Below, one piece after another: positions 1-6,138 of a stretch of DNA of 16,210 bases. This DNA comes from Bacillota bacterium (GTDB taxonomy: Bacteria > Bacillota > Clostridia > Peptostreptococcales > Anaerovoracaceae): NCBI GenBank assembly GCA_016280485.1, contig JAEEGU010000095.1, positions 1 through 16,210 on the forward strand, in the 5' to 3' direction. The notes below the pieces were generated by a model. That model was given only the letters and a program-made list of their open reading frames with translations. It made no database searches and was not told the origin of the DNA. Made by a program: the position numbers and the translations under genes. Each line of letters opens with the position of its first letter. Within the stretch, counting starts at the first letter, position 1.

Positions 1-1
1 C

Positions 2-493
2 GCGCTCGGTATTGCAGGCCGCGCAGCATTCTTTATGCTGCCGGAGTTTAAGCCTGTAATGGCGATTGTAATAATCTCTGCCGTAGCCTTTGGCGGAGAA
101 GCGGGCTTTTTAATCGGTGCTATGACTATGCTGCTTTCGAACATGATGTTCGGGCAGGGACCGTGGACTCCTTGGCAGATGTTTACCATGGGGCTTGTCG
201 GATTCCTGGCCGGAGTGCTGTATAAGAAGGGCCTGCTTCGCAGGAGCCGGGCATCTCTTGTGGTGTTTGGAGCCTTTGCGGCGACCGTTGTTTACGGCGG
301 AATCATGAATCCTGCTTCGGCTCTGATGTGGCTTGGCGAGATAAACAGCAAGATCATTATCTCGTATTACATTACGGGCATTCCCGTGGATCTGGTTCGC
401 GCGGTAGCAACCGCAGTTTTCCTGTGGTTCGGCGCCGAGCCGATGCTGGAAAAGCTGGATCGAATAAAGGTGAAATATGGGCTGGTGTCATAA
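2..493 (+). CDS. ECF transporter S component, 3' part (5' end outside the window)
   Basis: The reading frame is open from base 2 to the TAA at 491-493, so about 163 C-terminal residues are visible and the true start lies upstream. The protein is a hydrophobic multi-helix membrane protein with alternating helices and short loops. A Gly-rich stretch (FGGEAGFLIGA) and the loop FGQGPWTPWQM are typical of the substrate-binding S subunit of energy-coupling factor (ECF) vitamin transporters. Such S subunits sit in the membrane and dock onto a shared EcfA/A'/T energising module, which is not in this window. Substrate cannot be read from the sequence. The neighbouring cobalamin riboswitch and DUF4430 protein make vitamin B12 or a corrinoid precursor the leading guess. 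A perfect palindromic terminator follows 4 bases after the stop, so it ends its own transcript and is not cotranscribed with the riboswitch-controlled genes. Family call is good; substrate is inference. Confidence 0.8.
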   Translation, partial: ALGIAGRAAFFMLPEFKPVMAIVIISAVAFGGEAGFLIGAMTMLLSNMMFGQGPWTPWQMFTMGLVGFLAGVLYKKGLLRRSRASLVVFGAFAATVVYGGIMNPASALMWLGEINSKIIISYYITGIPVDLVRAVATAVFLWFGAEPMLEKLDRIKVKYGLVS

Positions 494-496
494 AAT

Positions 497-524
497 AAAA
501 ACGGTTGCAATTGCAACCGTTTTT
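497..524. terminator. Perfect palindromic, possibly bidirectional terminator
   Basis: A5 + CGGTTGCAA / TTGCAACCG + T5 forms a perfect 28-base inverted repeat just after the ECF S-component stop. The T-run on both strands means it could stop transcription in either direction. Confidence 0.85.
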
Positions 525-564
525 GTTATTTGTCATGGATTACAATTGCAATTTCTGCGAATTT

Positions 565-762
565 ATGCACTAAAAGCATGTATTTTGTAAGTTTAGTGCA
601 TTGAGTTTTTGCGATTTTGCAGGATTATCGACCGAGGATATGCACTATTTCATAAGATTTTACCGGTTTAGTGCATAGCTCAAACCGCATAAGCATCGAT
701 TTTTCAGTGAATTAAGCCATTTTATATGCACTAAAGGTCATGATTTTGTGCATATAGTGCAT
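565..762. repeat. Three diverged 37-nt inverted-repeat units
   Basis: Units lie at 565-601, 640-676 and 726-762. Each is exactly 37 nt, begins ATGCACTA, ends TAGTGCAT, and carries ATTTT at unit positions 18-22; they align without gaps. The ends are complementary, so each can fold into a hairpin with an 8-10 bp stem and about 17-21 nt loop. The spacers are 38 and 49 nt and unrelated. Loops differ between units, so this is not a CRISPR array. They could be protein-binding sites, a small dispersed palindromic repeat, or RNA hairpins. No coding sequence overlaps them. Confidence 0.75.
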
Positions 763-779
763 AGTTTGCAAAAAGGCTA

Positions 780-858
780 CGCCGCCGACAGCCCGCCCCA
801 CAGCGGTAGGTTTCTGCCTTGCAGAAACCATCAGATCTGACCCACCCCGCCGGCGGCG
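780..858. repeat. GC-rich nested inverted repeat, possible structured RNA or dispersed palindromic element
   Basis: CGCCGCCG at 780-787 is complementary to CGGCGGCG at 851-858. Inside lies a perfect 9-bp hairpin (GGTTTCTGC 809-817, loop CTT, GCAGAAACC 821-829) and the palindrome TCAGATCTGA (831-840). It is much more GC-rich than the surrounding AT-rich spacer and has no ORF. The closed outer stem around an inner hairpin resembles repetitive extragenic palindromes or a folded RNA. Identity is unknown. Confidence 0.55.
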
Positions 859-865
859 AAAAAGA

Positions 866-894
866 TTGACTTTTGGGGTTGGAGTAGTTATGAT
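866..894 (+). promoter_or_regulatory. Sigma-A-type promoter for a short transcript
   Basis: TTGACT (866-871), a 17-nt spacer, and TATGAT (889-894). This is a near-consensus pair. The first downstream element is the hairpin at 945-982, with no convincing gene in between. Confidence 0.6.
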
Positions 895-900
895 AAAAAC

Positions 901-990
901 ATAAAGGAGCTACAGAAGAAGTGGCTTGCTAAATGTGTTTAAATGAAACCCACTCAGAAGGCCATTTTACAGAGTGGGTTTCGTCTATTT
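901..990 (+). ncRNA. Candidate small RNA, or attenuated leader, ending in a hairpin
   Basis: Between the promoter at 866-894 and the hairpin there is an SD-like AAGGAG at 903-908, but no start codon at usable distance leads to more than a few codons. The transcript would end at an 11-bp perfect stem, GAAACCCACTC (945-955) with GAGTGGGTTTC (972-982), followed by a weak T-rich stretch (GTCTATTTCTT). Length would be about 85-90 nt. A 31-codon frame beginning at ATG 933 exists but is 24 nt from the SD-like site, so I do not call it. Confidence 0.35.
945..990 (+). terminator. Hairpin with weak T-tract (possible terminator)
   Basis: Perfect 11-bp inverted repeat 945-955/972-982 with a 16-nt loop, then a T-rich but interrupted tail. 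It separates the 866-894 promoter from the riboswitch promoter at 1005-1034. Confidence 0.5.
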
Positions 991-1004
991 CTTCGACCTT
1001 ATCC

Positions 1005-1034
1005 TTGACAGACGGTTTAATTTAGTGGTAAAAT
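1005..1034 (+). promoter_or_regulatory. Promoter of the cobalamin-riboswitch operon
   Basis: TTGACA (1005-1010), 18-nt spacer, TAAAAT (1029-1034). The predicted transcription start is near 1041, just before the riboswitch aptamer, which fits a dedicated promoter for the B12-regulated transcript. Confidence 0.75.
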
Positions 1035-1058
1035 GAATGCGTTGTGAAGTTAATAACG

Positions 1059-1241
1059 GAGGTGTTTTGCCGGGGGCGCGTGCGCTATCGGGCAACTCAG
1101 AGGGAAGCAGGTGTGATTCCTGCACGGTCCCGCCGCTGTGAGCGAGGAGCGAGGTTCATGTGCTTTAGCACAGCCATTGCGCTTAGAAAAGTGTGAGAAG
1201 GCGAGCCTTTGCGTTGATACGCGAGTCAGAAGACCTGCACC
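1059..1241 (+). ncRNA. Cobalamin (B12) riboswitch aptamer
   Basis: The conserved core is clear: GGGAA (1102-1106), a GCAGG/CCTGC stem around GTGTGATTCC, then GGTCCCGCCGCTGTGA (1126-1141), and at the 3' end the B12 box AGTCAGAAGACCTGC (1224-1238). Conserved GGTG (1061-1064) can pair with CACC (1238-1241) to close the element. It binds a cobalamin and normally lowers expression of B12 uptake or synthesis genes when the vitamin is plentiful. Here it precedes the 97-aa and DUF4430/SLH genes. A P13-like hairpin at 1250-1279 and a terminator at 1306-1339 form the likely expression platform. Element edges are approximate. Cobalamin subtype (adenosyl, methyl or aquo) cannot be assigned. Confidence 0.93.
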
Positions 1242-1249
1242 AAACCGAA

Positions 1250-1279
1250 GACAAATCGACGGTGAATCGATATATTGTC
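1250..1279 (+). promoter_or_regulatory. P13-like hairpin of the riboswitch expression platform
   Basis: GACAA-ATCGA pairs with TCGAT-(ATA)-TTGTC around the loop CGGTGA-A, and a T6 run follows at 1285-1290. In many cobalamin riboswitches a hairpin right after the B12 box makes a kissing loop with the core, and this one is in the right place. The pairing partner is not identified with certainty. The 3' arm TCGAT (1267-1271) is also complementary to ATCGA (1311-1315) in the terminator's 5' arm, which gives a weak 5-bp route to anti-termination. Confidence 0.5.
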
Positions 1280-1305
1280 TGAAATTTTTTATGCGGAAAA
1301 AACGG

Positions 1306-1339
1306 GCTGCATCGAGAAATCGGTGCAGCTTTTATTTTG
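1306..1339 (+). terminator. Intrinsic terminator of the cobalamin riboswitch
   Basis: 10-bp stem GCTGCATCGA (1306-1315) / TCGGTGCAGC (1320-1329), one G-U pair, GAAA loop, then TTTTATTTT. It is a strong rho-independent terminator between aptamer and genes, so regulation is most likely by premature termination. Confidence 0.85.
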
Positions 1340-1344
1340 TCGCA

Positions 1345-1493
1345 GGCAATATCGGTTACATCGGCGAAGCTAGCAACGGCTTTTCAGCAGCCGGGGGATG
1401 ACAGAACCCCCGGTGGATTTCTCCGATATGTGCCGCCGGTCCGGTAAGTGACGATACCGGGCCGGAAGGGCATAACCCTTCGGGGGATTTTTT
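1345..1493 (+). ncRNA. Unrecognised structured leader RNA ending in a T-run (candidate riboswitch-like element)
   Basis: Downstream of the B12 terminator the leader folds again. GGCAATATCGG (1345-1355) pairs with CCGATAT-G-TGCC (1423-1434): 11 bp with one bulged G. Enclosed are a 4-5 bp stem (1366-1370/1379-1383) and a pure G-C stem (1391-1397/1407-1413), which together make a three-way junction. Next comes an 11-bp stem with one G-U (1436-1446/1455-1465) and a small hairpin (1465-1470/1476-1481). CGGGGG (1481-1486) is directly followed by A and T6, and is complementary to CCCCCG (1407-1412). Stem 1391-1413 and a terminator-like helix are therefore mutually exclusive. I do not recognise a known riboswitch class; no coding potential is convincing here. 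Confidence 0.5.
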
Positions 1494-1561
1494 AATTTGT
1501 AGGCAATTATGAAGGTTTTAACAGTGTAGAGTTTTTGTGGAAATTAGAAGGAGAGACTGTT

Positions 1562-1855
1562 ATGAATGTGAATTGGTTCAAGAATCCGGACAACGTAGTA
1601 TATGCAGACGAAAGTCAGTTTGTAGATAACTTCGCACTGGAAACAGGTATAGATAATCTGCGCGAGGAAATCGAAGCTTTCAGGAAGAACCCGACAAAAG
1701 AGGGTAAAGCCTTAAAGGGCAGAAAACGCGTGTCGGTAAAGCTCATAATCCCGAACCTGATGTTCGACGAAAAGATTGATATGGGCGATAATGTTTGGAT
1801 TTACATGGGTGATGTGATGGAAAGCTATTGCGTCTATCAGCCGTGGGATAAATAA
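1562..1855 (+). CDS. Small unknown protein of the B12-riboswitch operon (97 aa)
   Basis: ATG 1562 is preferred because AAGGAG (1548-1553) sits 8 nt upstream; an in-frame TTG at 1535 has no such site. The 97-residue product is soluble-looking, with no signal peptide or membrane segment. It begins MNVNWFKNPDNVVYADESQF. A helical, charged middle (roughly 25-50: LREEIEAFRKNPTKEG) and a Lys/Arg-rich stretch (KGRKRVSVKLIIP) follow, then a C-terminal part with aromatic residues (NVWIYMGDVMESYCVYQPW). I do not recognise a family. It is the first gene after the cobalamin riboswitch and lies 39 nt before the large SLH/DUF4430 gene, with no terminator between, so the two are very probably cotranscribed. 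A role linked to B12 uptake, or to the regulation or export of its neighbour, is only inference. Confidence 0.8.
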   Translation: MNVNWFKNPDNVVYADESQFVDNFALETGIDNLREEIEAFRKNPTKEGKALKGRKRVSVKLIIPNLMFDEKIDMGDNVWIYMGDVMESYCVYQPWDK

Positions 1856-1894
1856 ATCAATCCTATATAAATCAATATTGAAAGGAGAAATTAT

Positions 1895-4800
1895 ATGCAA
1901 ACAACAATGAAGAGCGCAAAAAGAGTATTATCAATGCTCCTGATTTTTGCGCTGGTAGTGGGAACTGCTTTTACAGGCATCGGCAGTTTCATGCATATTG
2001 CAGACGAGGCGTATGCAGCAGTGCCGAGTGTTACTGCAAATATTACACTTGTAGGCTCTGAAAACTGGACAGGCTGGAATGGGGGAAAGCATCCGGTTAT
2101 TGCTCAGAAACTTGAGATTAATAAGTTTAATATTGCGCCGTTTATTACGGGTAGTACAGCAGGGTTCACAGAACCTGATGGCATTAAAACAGCGCATGCT
2201 TTGATTGAAGCTGTTTATTATTCAATCTATGGCATTGATGCTGATGCTGCAGGACTTAACGTGACTGCGGACAGTGATACTGCTATGGCGGTAAAGGAAA
2301 AATTAAACATTAGCTGGGAAGCACCTTATCTTTCGCAAAAAAGTGTTTATGGAAATTCTTTATACCAAGCTTCATATGTAGATAATGTCGCAGGCACGGG
2401 GATTGGATCCGATCCTGTAACAGAAGGCTCTAATATTGCGTTTGCCGAATATGCCGTAAATGGCGGGCAATGGGCTCCAACTTACAATTACTTTGATGTT
2501 TTAGAAGTTGAGCCTGAAATTCAAACGAGCGAATTGGGCACATCCTCAAACATAAAACTGAAGTTAAGGCAGAATCTTGCAGGATGGTCAGGGCCGAGTC
2601 TTGTAGAAGGTTCAATTATCAAAAAGTTTTTAGATAATACCGCGGATGTAAATTATCCATTCGGTGACAATCCTTGGCCATATGGCACAACTGATGTGAA
2701 TGGTATCACATCGGTAGTAGTAATGGATTTAGATACCGTAGGGAATCATAGTTTTATCTTAGGTGGAGATAAGCCTGGCAATAAGCTTGCATACCTAAGA
2801 TGTTCATACTACTATGACGGAACAACTATATCTGCCCTTAATATCAGCGAAGATATTTATACAGCAAATAATACATCGCTTGCGACATACACGATTAACG
2901 GGATAGATGTTAGAGAAACTCAAGCGAATGGGCTTGATTACTCGCTGGTTTCTACGGCCAATACAATTACGGTAAATGTAGCATTGAACGATGCTAATGC
3001 TGTAGTTGAGAATCAGAAGATATATGTAGACGGCGTGGAAAGCACAGCAACATTCCCTAACACAACCGGTGGTAGCGTCGATGTACCATTGGGTAATGGT
3101 GGTAAGGTTGTAAGCTTTACCGTAGCAAACGGAAACGACAAAGAAATTTATGCTCTCAATGTTATAAAGCTTTCCAGTGCTTCAGACAATGCACCTATAG
3201 TAACACGTGTAATCAACGGAATAGCAGATTACAGCGGATATACCGAGGCTAGCTTTGATGATGACTGGATTCTTGCAAAGCTTGCAGCAGGAAAAATACC
3301 TACTGCGGCTGAAAAAACGGGATTCCTTAAGAATACTTTGAATAAAGCGTCAGGTATGTCTGCAGGTCGTGCGGCAAAGTATGCAATTGCTCTTTCAGCA
3401 CTCAATATTGACGCAACCAGAGTGCCGGCAGGAACTGACGGAGCTGAGATAAATCTGGTAGAAAAAGCATTTGTCGATGCAAACAGTTTAGATATCTATT
3501 CGCTTTATTATGTTCTAAATTTGGCAAACCTCAATATTTATGAGAGTACAAATCCAAATTGCACAAAAGCGCAATTGGTTCAGAGAGCGATTGATACATA
3601 CGCTGGCAGTTACGGTTGGGGCAAAGACAATGATTTTGGTACAGATACTTCTGCAAGGATGATTGTTGCACTGTTGCCATACTATAATGCAGCAGGTACA
3701 GGCATCGATGGCGTATCGGCAGCACAATGTAATACAATAAAGAGCTATGTTGATGCAGATATTGCATATTACAGCACAGTTCAGGACGAAGCAAGTGGCG
3801 CGATACTTGCCTCATATGGTTCGAATTCTGACAGTACGGCTGTAGTAATTTCAGCATTATCAGCATATGGCAGAAATCCAAATGAAGTTAAGAAGAACGG
3901 CAAGTCCCTCATAGACGGACTTTTACAGTATGAAAGTGCCGATCATAGACTGGGATCAACAGATAAGACTTACAGTTCATATTCTTCATGGGAAGGCCTT
4001 GAGGCCCTTGGAAACTACAAGGACATGCTCGCAGGCAAAGATGGCAACAACTATGCATTTACAGCAAGCGTAGCACCTTATACCGCATGGCCGAATGCAA
4101 ATCTTCTGACAAACATCAGTATAACAGTACCGACCAAGACTACATACAACGTAGGTGAAAACTTCAGTTTGGATGGTCTTAGCGTAAAAGCAATATTTAA
4201 CGGAGATACAGCAACAGCAACGGATGTTGCTTCCGGAGACGGTACAACAGGATACACAGTATCTCTTGCGGATGGTACCCAGCTTAATGCTGCAGGTGTT
4301 ACAAGGGTAAATGTAACTTACCGTGGATATACTCAGTCGTTTAATATCATTGTAAACGCTGATGCATCCACACCTTACCAGGCAAACAAGGTAAACGTAA
4401 AGGTACAGAGCACAAGCGGCGTTATCGCTCAGGAAAGTAATCTGGTTATAGCTGATGACGCTACCGCGCTTGATGTGTTAAAGACCGTACTCAATAATGC
4501 GGGCAAGACTTGCGTACTCGAAAAGGGCGGCACATATGTTGCAAGCATCGACGGCCTTGGTGAAATGGACAAGGGTCCTAACTCCGGCTGGATGTACAAT
4601 GTAAACAATGTTACTCCGCAGATACCTGCAAGCGATTATGAGCTTGATAATGGTGACACAGTTCTCTGGTACTACACTCTCGACTACACAAAGGATTCGA
4701 GAAACACAGGAATGAAGTCTGGTGAAGATACCACTACCGAAAAGACTGCCACCACAAACGTTGAAACAACAGCTACCGTTACTGACGGAAAGGCAACTGC

Positions 4801-5974
4801 AAGCGTTTCCGCAAGCGACGTAGCAAAGGCAATCGAAAAGGTTAACGAGCAGGTAAAAACCGATACTACAGGCAAGACTACCGAAAAGGAAGTCGTACTC
4901 GAAGTAAAGAGCACAGGCAATGTGGATGCAGTAGAGACAACAATCCCTGCAAACTCAGTTAACGAGCTTGCAAAGGCTGATGCGAACGTAGTTGTAAAGA
5001 CAGAATGCGGCGATATCGAAATCCCTGCAGACTCCATGGACAACATCGCAACTCAGGCAGCAGGCCAGGAGCTCTCTATCACAATGGAAAACAAGAAGGC
5101 TTCTGAGGTCGTTGCAGCTGTAGGCGCAGACAAGATTAAGGAAGAAACAGGCCTCGAAGGAAAGGCTCTCGAAAATGTTTCCATCGTTGAAGTAACAATC
5201 AAAGCAGGCGAAAAGACAGTAACCTCCTTTGGCGGCAAGAAGATTTCACTCTCACTTCCTGCAGAAAACGGTCAGGCTGCAGGCAAGAACTACAAGGTAC
5301 TGGCAATCAGCGCTGACGGCACAATGGAACTCATGACAGGCGTTTGCGTGGTTGAAAACGGCAAGAAGGTTGTAAAGGTAACATCTACTCACCTTACTAC
5401 ATTTGTCGTAACCGGTGAAGAGGTAAACAATCCGTTCAAGGATGTAAGCGCAAGCGACTACTTCTTCGATCCTGTACTCTGGGCAGTAGAAAAGAACGTG
5501 ACAAGCGGCAAGAGCGCAGACACATTCGCACCGTTTGACGGCTGCACAAGAGCTCAGATGGTTACATTCCTCTGGAGGGCGGCAGGCTCACCGTGGGCAA
5601 GCGCTAATTGGCACTTCAGCGATGTACCGGAAGACGCTTACTACGCAGATGCGGTTGAGTGGGCAATCGCAGCAGGCATCGCAAAGGGCACAAGCGAGAA
5701 TACGTTTGCTCCTAACGGCTCCGTAACACGCGAGCAGCTTGCAGCATTCATTTACCGCTATGCACAGAGCAAGGGCGAAGGCTTCACAGGCTCCTGGATG
5801 TTCCTGCTCGACTATGATGATGCATCGCAGGTAAGCGAGTGGGCAGACGAGGCTATGCACTGGTGCGTAATGAACAACATCGTTACGGGAACTACTGCAA
5901 AGACTCTCTCACCGGCAGGCGAGGCAAACAGAGCTCAGATTGTAACAATGCTCTACAGATATTTCAATCTGTAA
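1895..5974 (+). CDS. SLH-anchored surface protein with toroid-like region and DUF4430 (transcobalamin-like) domain; putative cobalamin-binding protein
   Basis: 1359 aa. AAAGGAG (1881-1887) lies 7 nt before ATG 1895. A signal peptide spans about 1-41 (KR, hydrophobic core, cleavage near AYA-A). Visible modules: a beta-rich N-terminal region (45-320, unassigned); a cadherin-like beta-sandwich (about 328-426); a helical region (about 445-710) with repeated helix pairs like prenyltransferase/terpene-cyclase toroids; a bacterial Ig-like group 3 domain (about 738-822); DUF4430 (about 830-932; SGWMYNVN and LDNGDTVLWYYT); a Thr/Lys beta region (945-1175); three SLH domains (1180-1232, 1241-1292, 1305-1358; TRAQ, TREQ, NRAQ). 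SLH domains bind cell-wall polysaccharide, so it is displayed on the surface. Toroid plus DUF4430 echoes the alpha6/alpha6 + beta-domain fold of intrinsic factor. With the riboswitch upstream, B12 capture is the best-supported role, though binding is not shown. From about base 4500 codon use changes (no TTA Leu; CTC and AAG favoured). Confidence 0.85.
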   Translation: MQTTMKSAKRVLSMLLIFALVVGTAFTGIGSFMHIADEAYAAVPSVTANITLVGSENWTGWNGGKHPVIAQKLEINKFNIAPFITGSTAGFTEPDGIKTAHALIEAVYYSIYGIDADAAGLNVTADSDTAMAVKEKLNISWEAPYLSQKSVYGNSLYQASYVDNVAGTGIGSDPVTEGSNIAFAEYAVNGGQWAPTYNYFDVLEVEPEIQTSELGTSSNIKLKLRQNLAGWSGPSLVEGSIIKKFLDNTADVNYPFGDNPWPYGTTDVNGITSVVVMDLDTVGNHSFILGGDKPGNKLAYLRCSYYYDGTTISALNISEDIYTANNTSLATYTINGIDVRETQANGLDYSLVSTANTITVNVALNDANAVVENQKIYVDGVESTATFPNTTGGSVDVPLGNGGKVVSFTVANGNDKEIYALNVIKLSSASDNAPIVTRVINGIADYSGYTEASFDDDWILAKLAAGKIPTAAEKTGFLKNTLNKASGMSAGRAAKYAIALSALNIDATRVPAGTDGAEINLVEKAFVDANSLDIYSLYYVLNLANLNIYESTNPNCTKAQLVQRAIDTYAGSYGWGKDNDFGTDTSARMIVALLPYYNAAGTGIDGVSAAQCNTIKSYVDADIAYYSTVQDEASGAILASYGSNSDSTAVVISALSAYGRNPNEVKKNGKSLIDGLLQYESADHRLGSTDKTYSSYSSWEGLEALGNYKDMLAGKDGNNYAFTASVAPYTAWPNANLLTNISITVPTKTTYNVGENFSLDGLSVKAIFNGDTATATDVASGDGTTGYTVSLADGTQLNAAGVTRVNVTYRGYTQSFNIIVNADASTPYQANKVNVKVQSTSGVIAQESNLVIADDATALDVLKTVLNNAGKTCVLEKGGTYVASIDGLGEMDKGPNSGWMYNVNNVTPQIPASDYELDNGDTVLWYYTLDYTKDSRNTGMKSGEDTTTEKTATTNVETTATVTDGKATASVSASDVAKAIEKVNEQVKTDTTGKTTEKEVVLEVKSTGNVDAVETTIPANSVNELAKADANVVVKTECGDIEIPADSMDNIATQAAGQELSITMENKKASEVVAAVGADKIKEETGLEGKALENVSIVEVTIKAGEKTVTSFGGKKISLSLPAENGQAAGKNYKVLAISADGTMELMTGVCVVENGKKVVKVTSTHLTTFVVTGEEVNNPFKDVSASDYFFDPVLWAVEKNVTSGKSADTFAPFDGCTRAQMVTFLWRAAGSPWASANWHFSDVPEDAYYADAVEWAIAAGIAKGTSENTFAPNGSVTREQLAAFIYRYAQSKGEGFTGSWMFLLDYDDASQVSEWADEAMHWCVMNNIVTGTTAKTLSPAGEANRAQIVTMLYRYFNL

Positions 5975-6013
5975 TGAAGGAAAATATTAACTAACTATTA
6001 TACTTCCATAAAA

Positions 6014-6039
6014 GGCGGTGGGGTGACCTGCCGTCTTTT
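6014..6039 (+). terminator. Terminator after the DUF4430/SLH gene
   Basis: Stem 6014-6022/6027-6035 (GGCGGTGGG with ACCTGCCGTC, with wobble pairs), GTGA-type loop and TTTT. It shares its right half (ACCTGCCGTCTTTTA) with the terminator after the next SLH gene. Confidence 0.75.
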
Positions 6040-6071
6040 ACTTTGGCATGTAAAGTTCGGGCGTCCGGGTA

Positions 6072-6100
6072 TTGTCTTCGGCTCTAAAAAATAGTAATAT
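6072..6100 (+). promoter_or_regulatory. Promoter of the LRR/SLH gene
   Basis: TTGTCT (6072-6077), 17-nt spacer, TAATAT (6095-6100). It lies 38 nt before the start codon at 6139 and after the preceding terminator, so this gene is a separate transcript. Confidence 0.55.
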
Positions 6101-6138
6101 AGGTATTGTAGCATAGGCTATGAAGAGGTGATAAGACA

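Noticed and set aside
565..762. CRISPR array made of the 37-nt repeats
   Set aside because: Only three units, internal sequence poorly conserved, spacers of unequal length (38 and 49 nt), and no cas genes.
933..1028. 31-codon frame from ATG 933
   Set aside because: The SD-like site is 24 nt away, the frame spans a perfect terminator-like hairpin and the next promoter, and the product looks random.
1138..1401. 87-codon plus-strand ORF
   Set aside because: It lies entirely within the B12 riboswitch, its terminator and the second structured leader; no SD and no family-like sequence.
1341..1434. Second element as a cyclic-di-GMP-I (GEMM) riboswitch
   Set aside because: GGCAA and AGCCGGG-like words are present, but the conserved GACGCAAAGC core and tetraloop-receptor arrangement are missing.
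4684..5046. 120-codon minus-strand ORF
   Set aside because: Antisense shadow of the Thr/Lys-rich region of the SLH protein, with low-complexity Ser/Thr/Val product.
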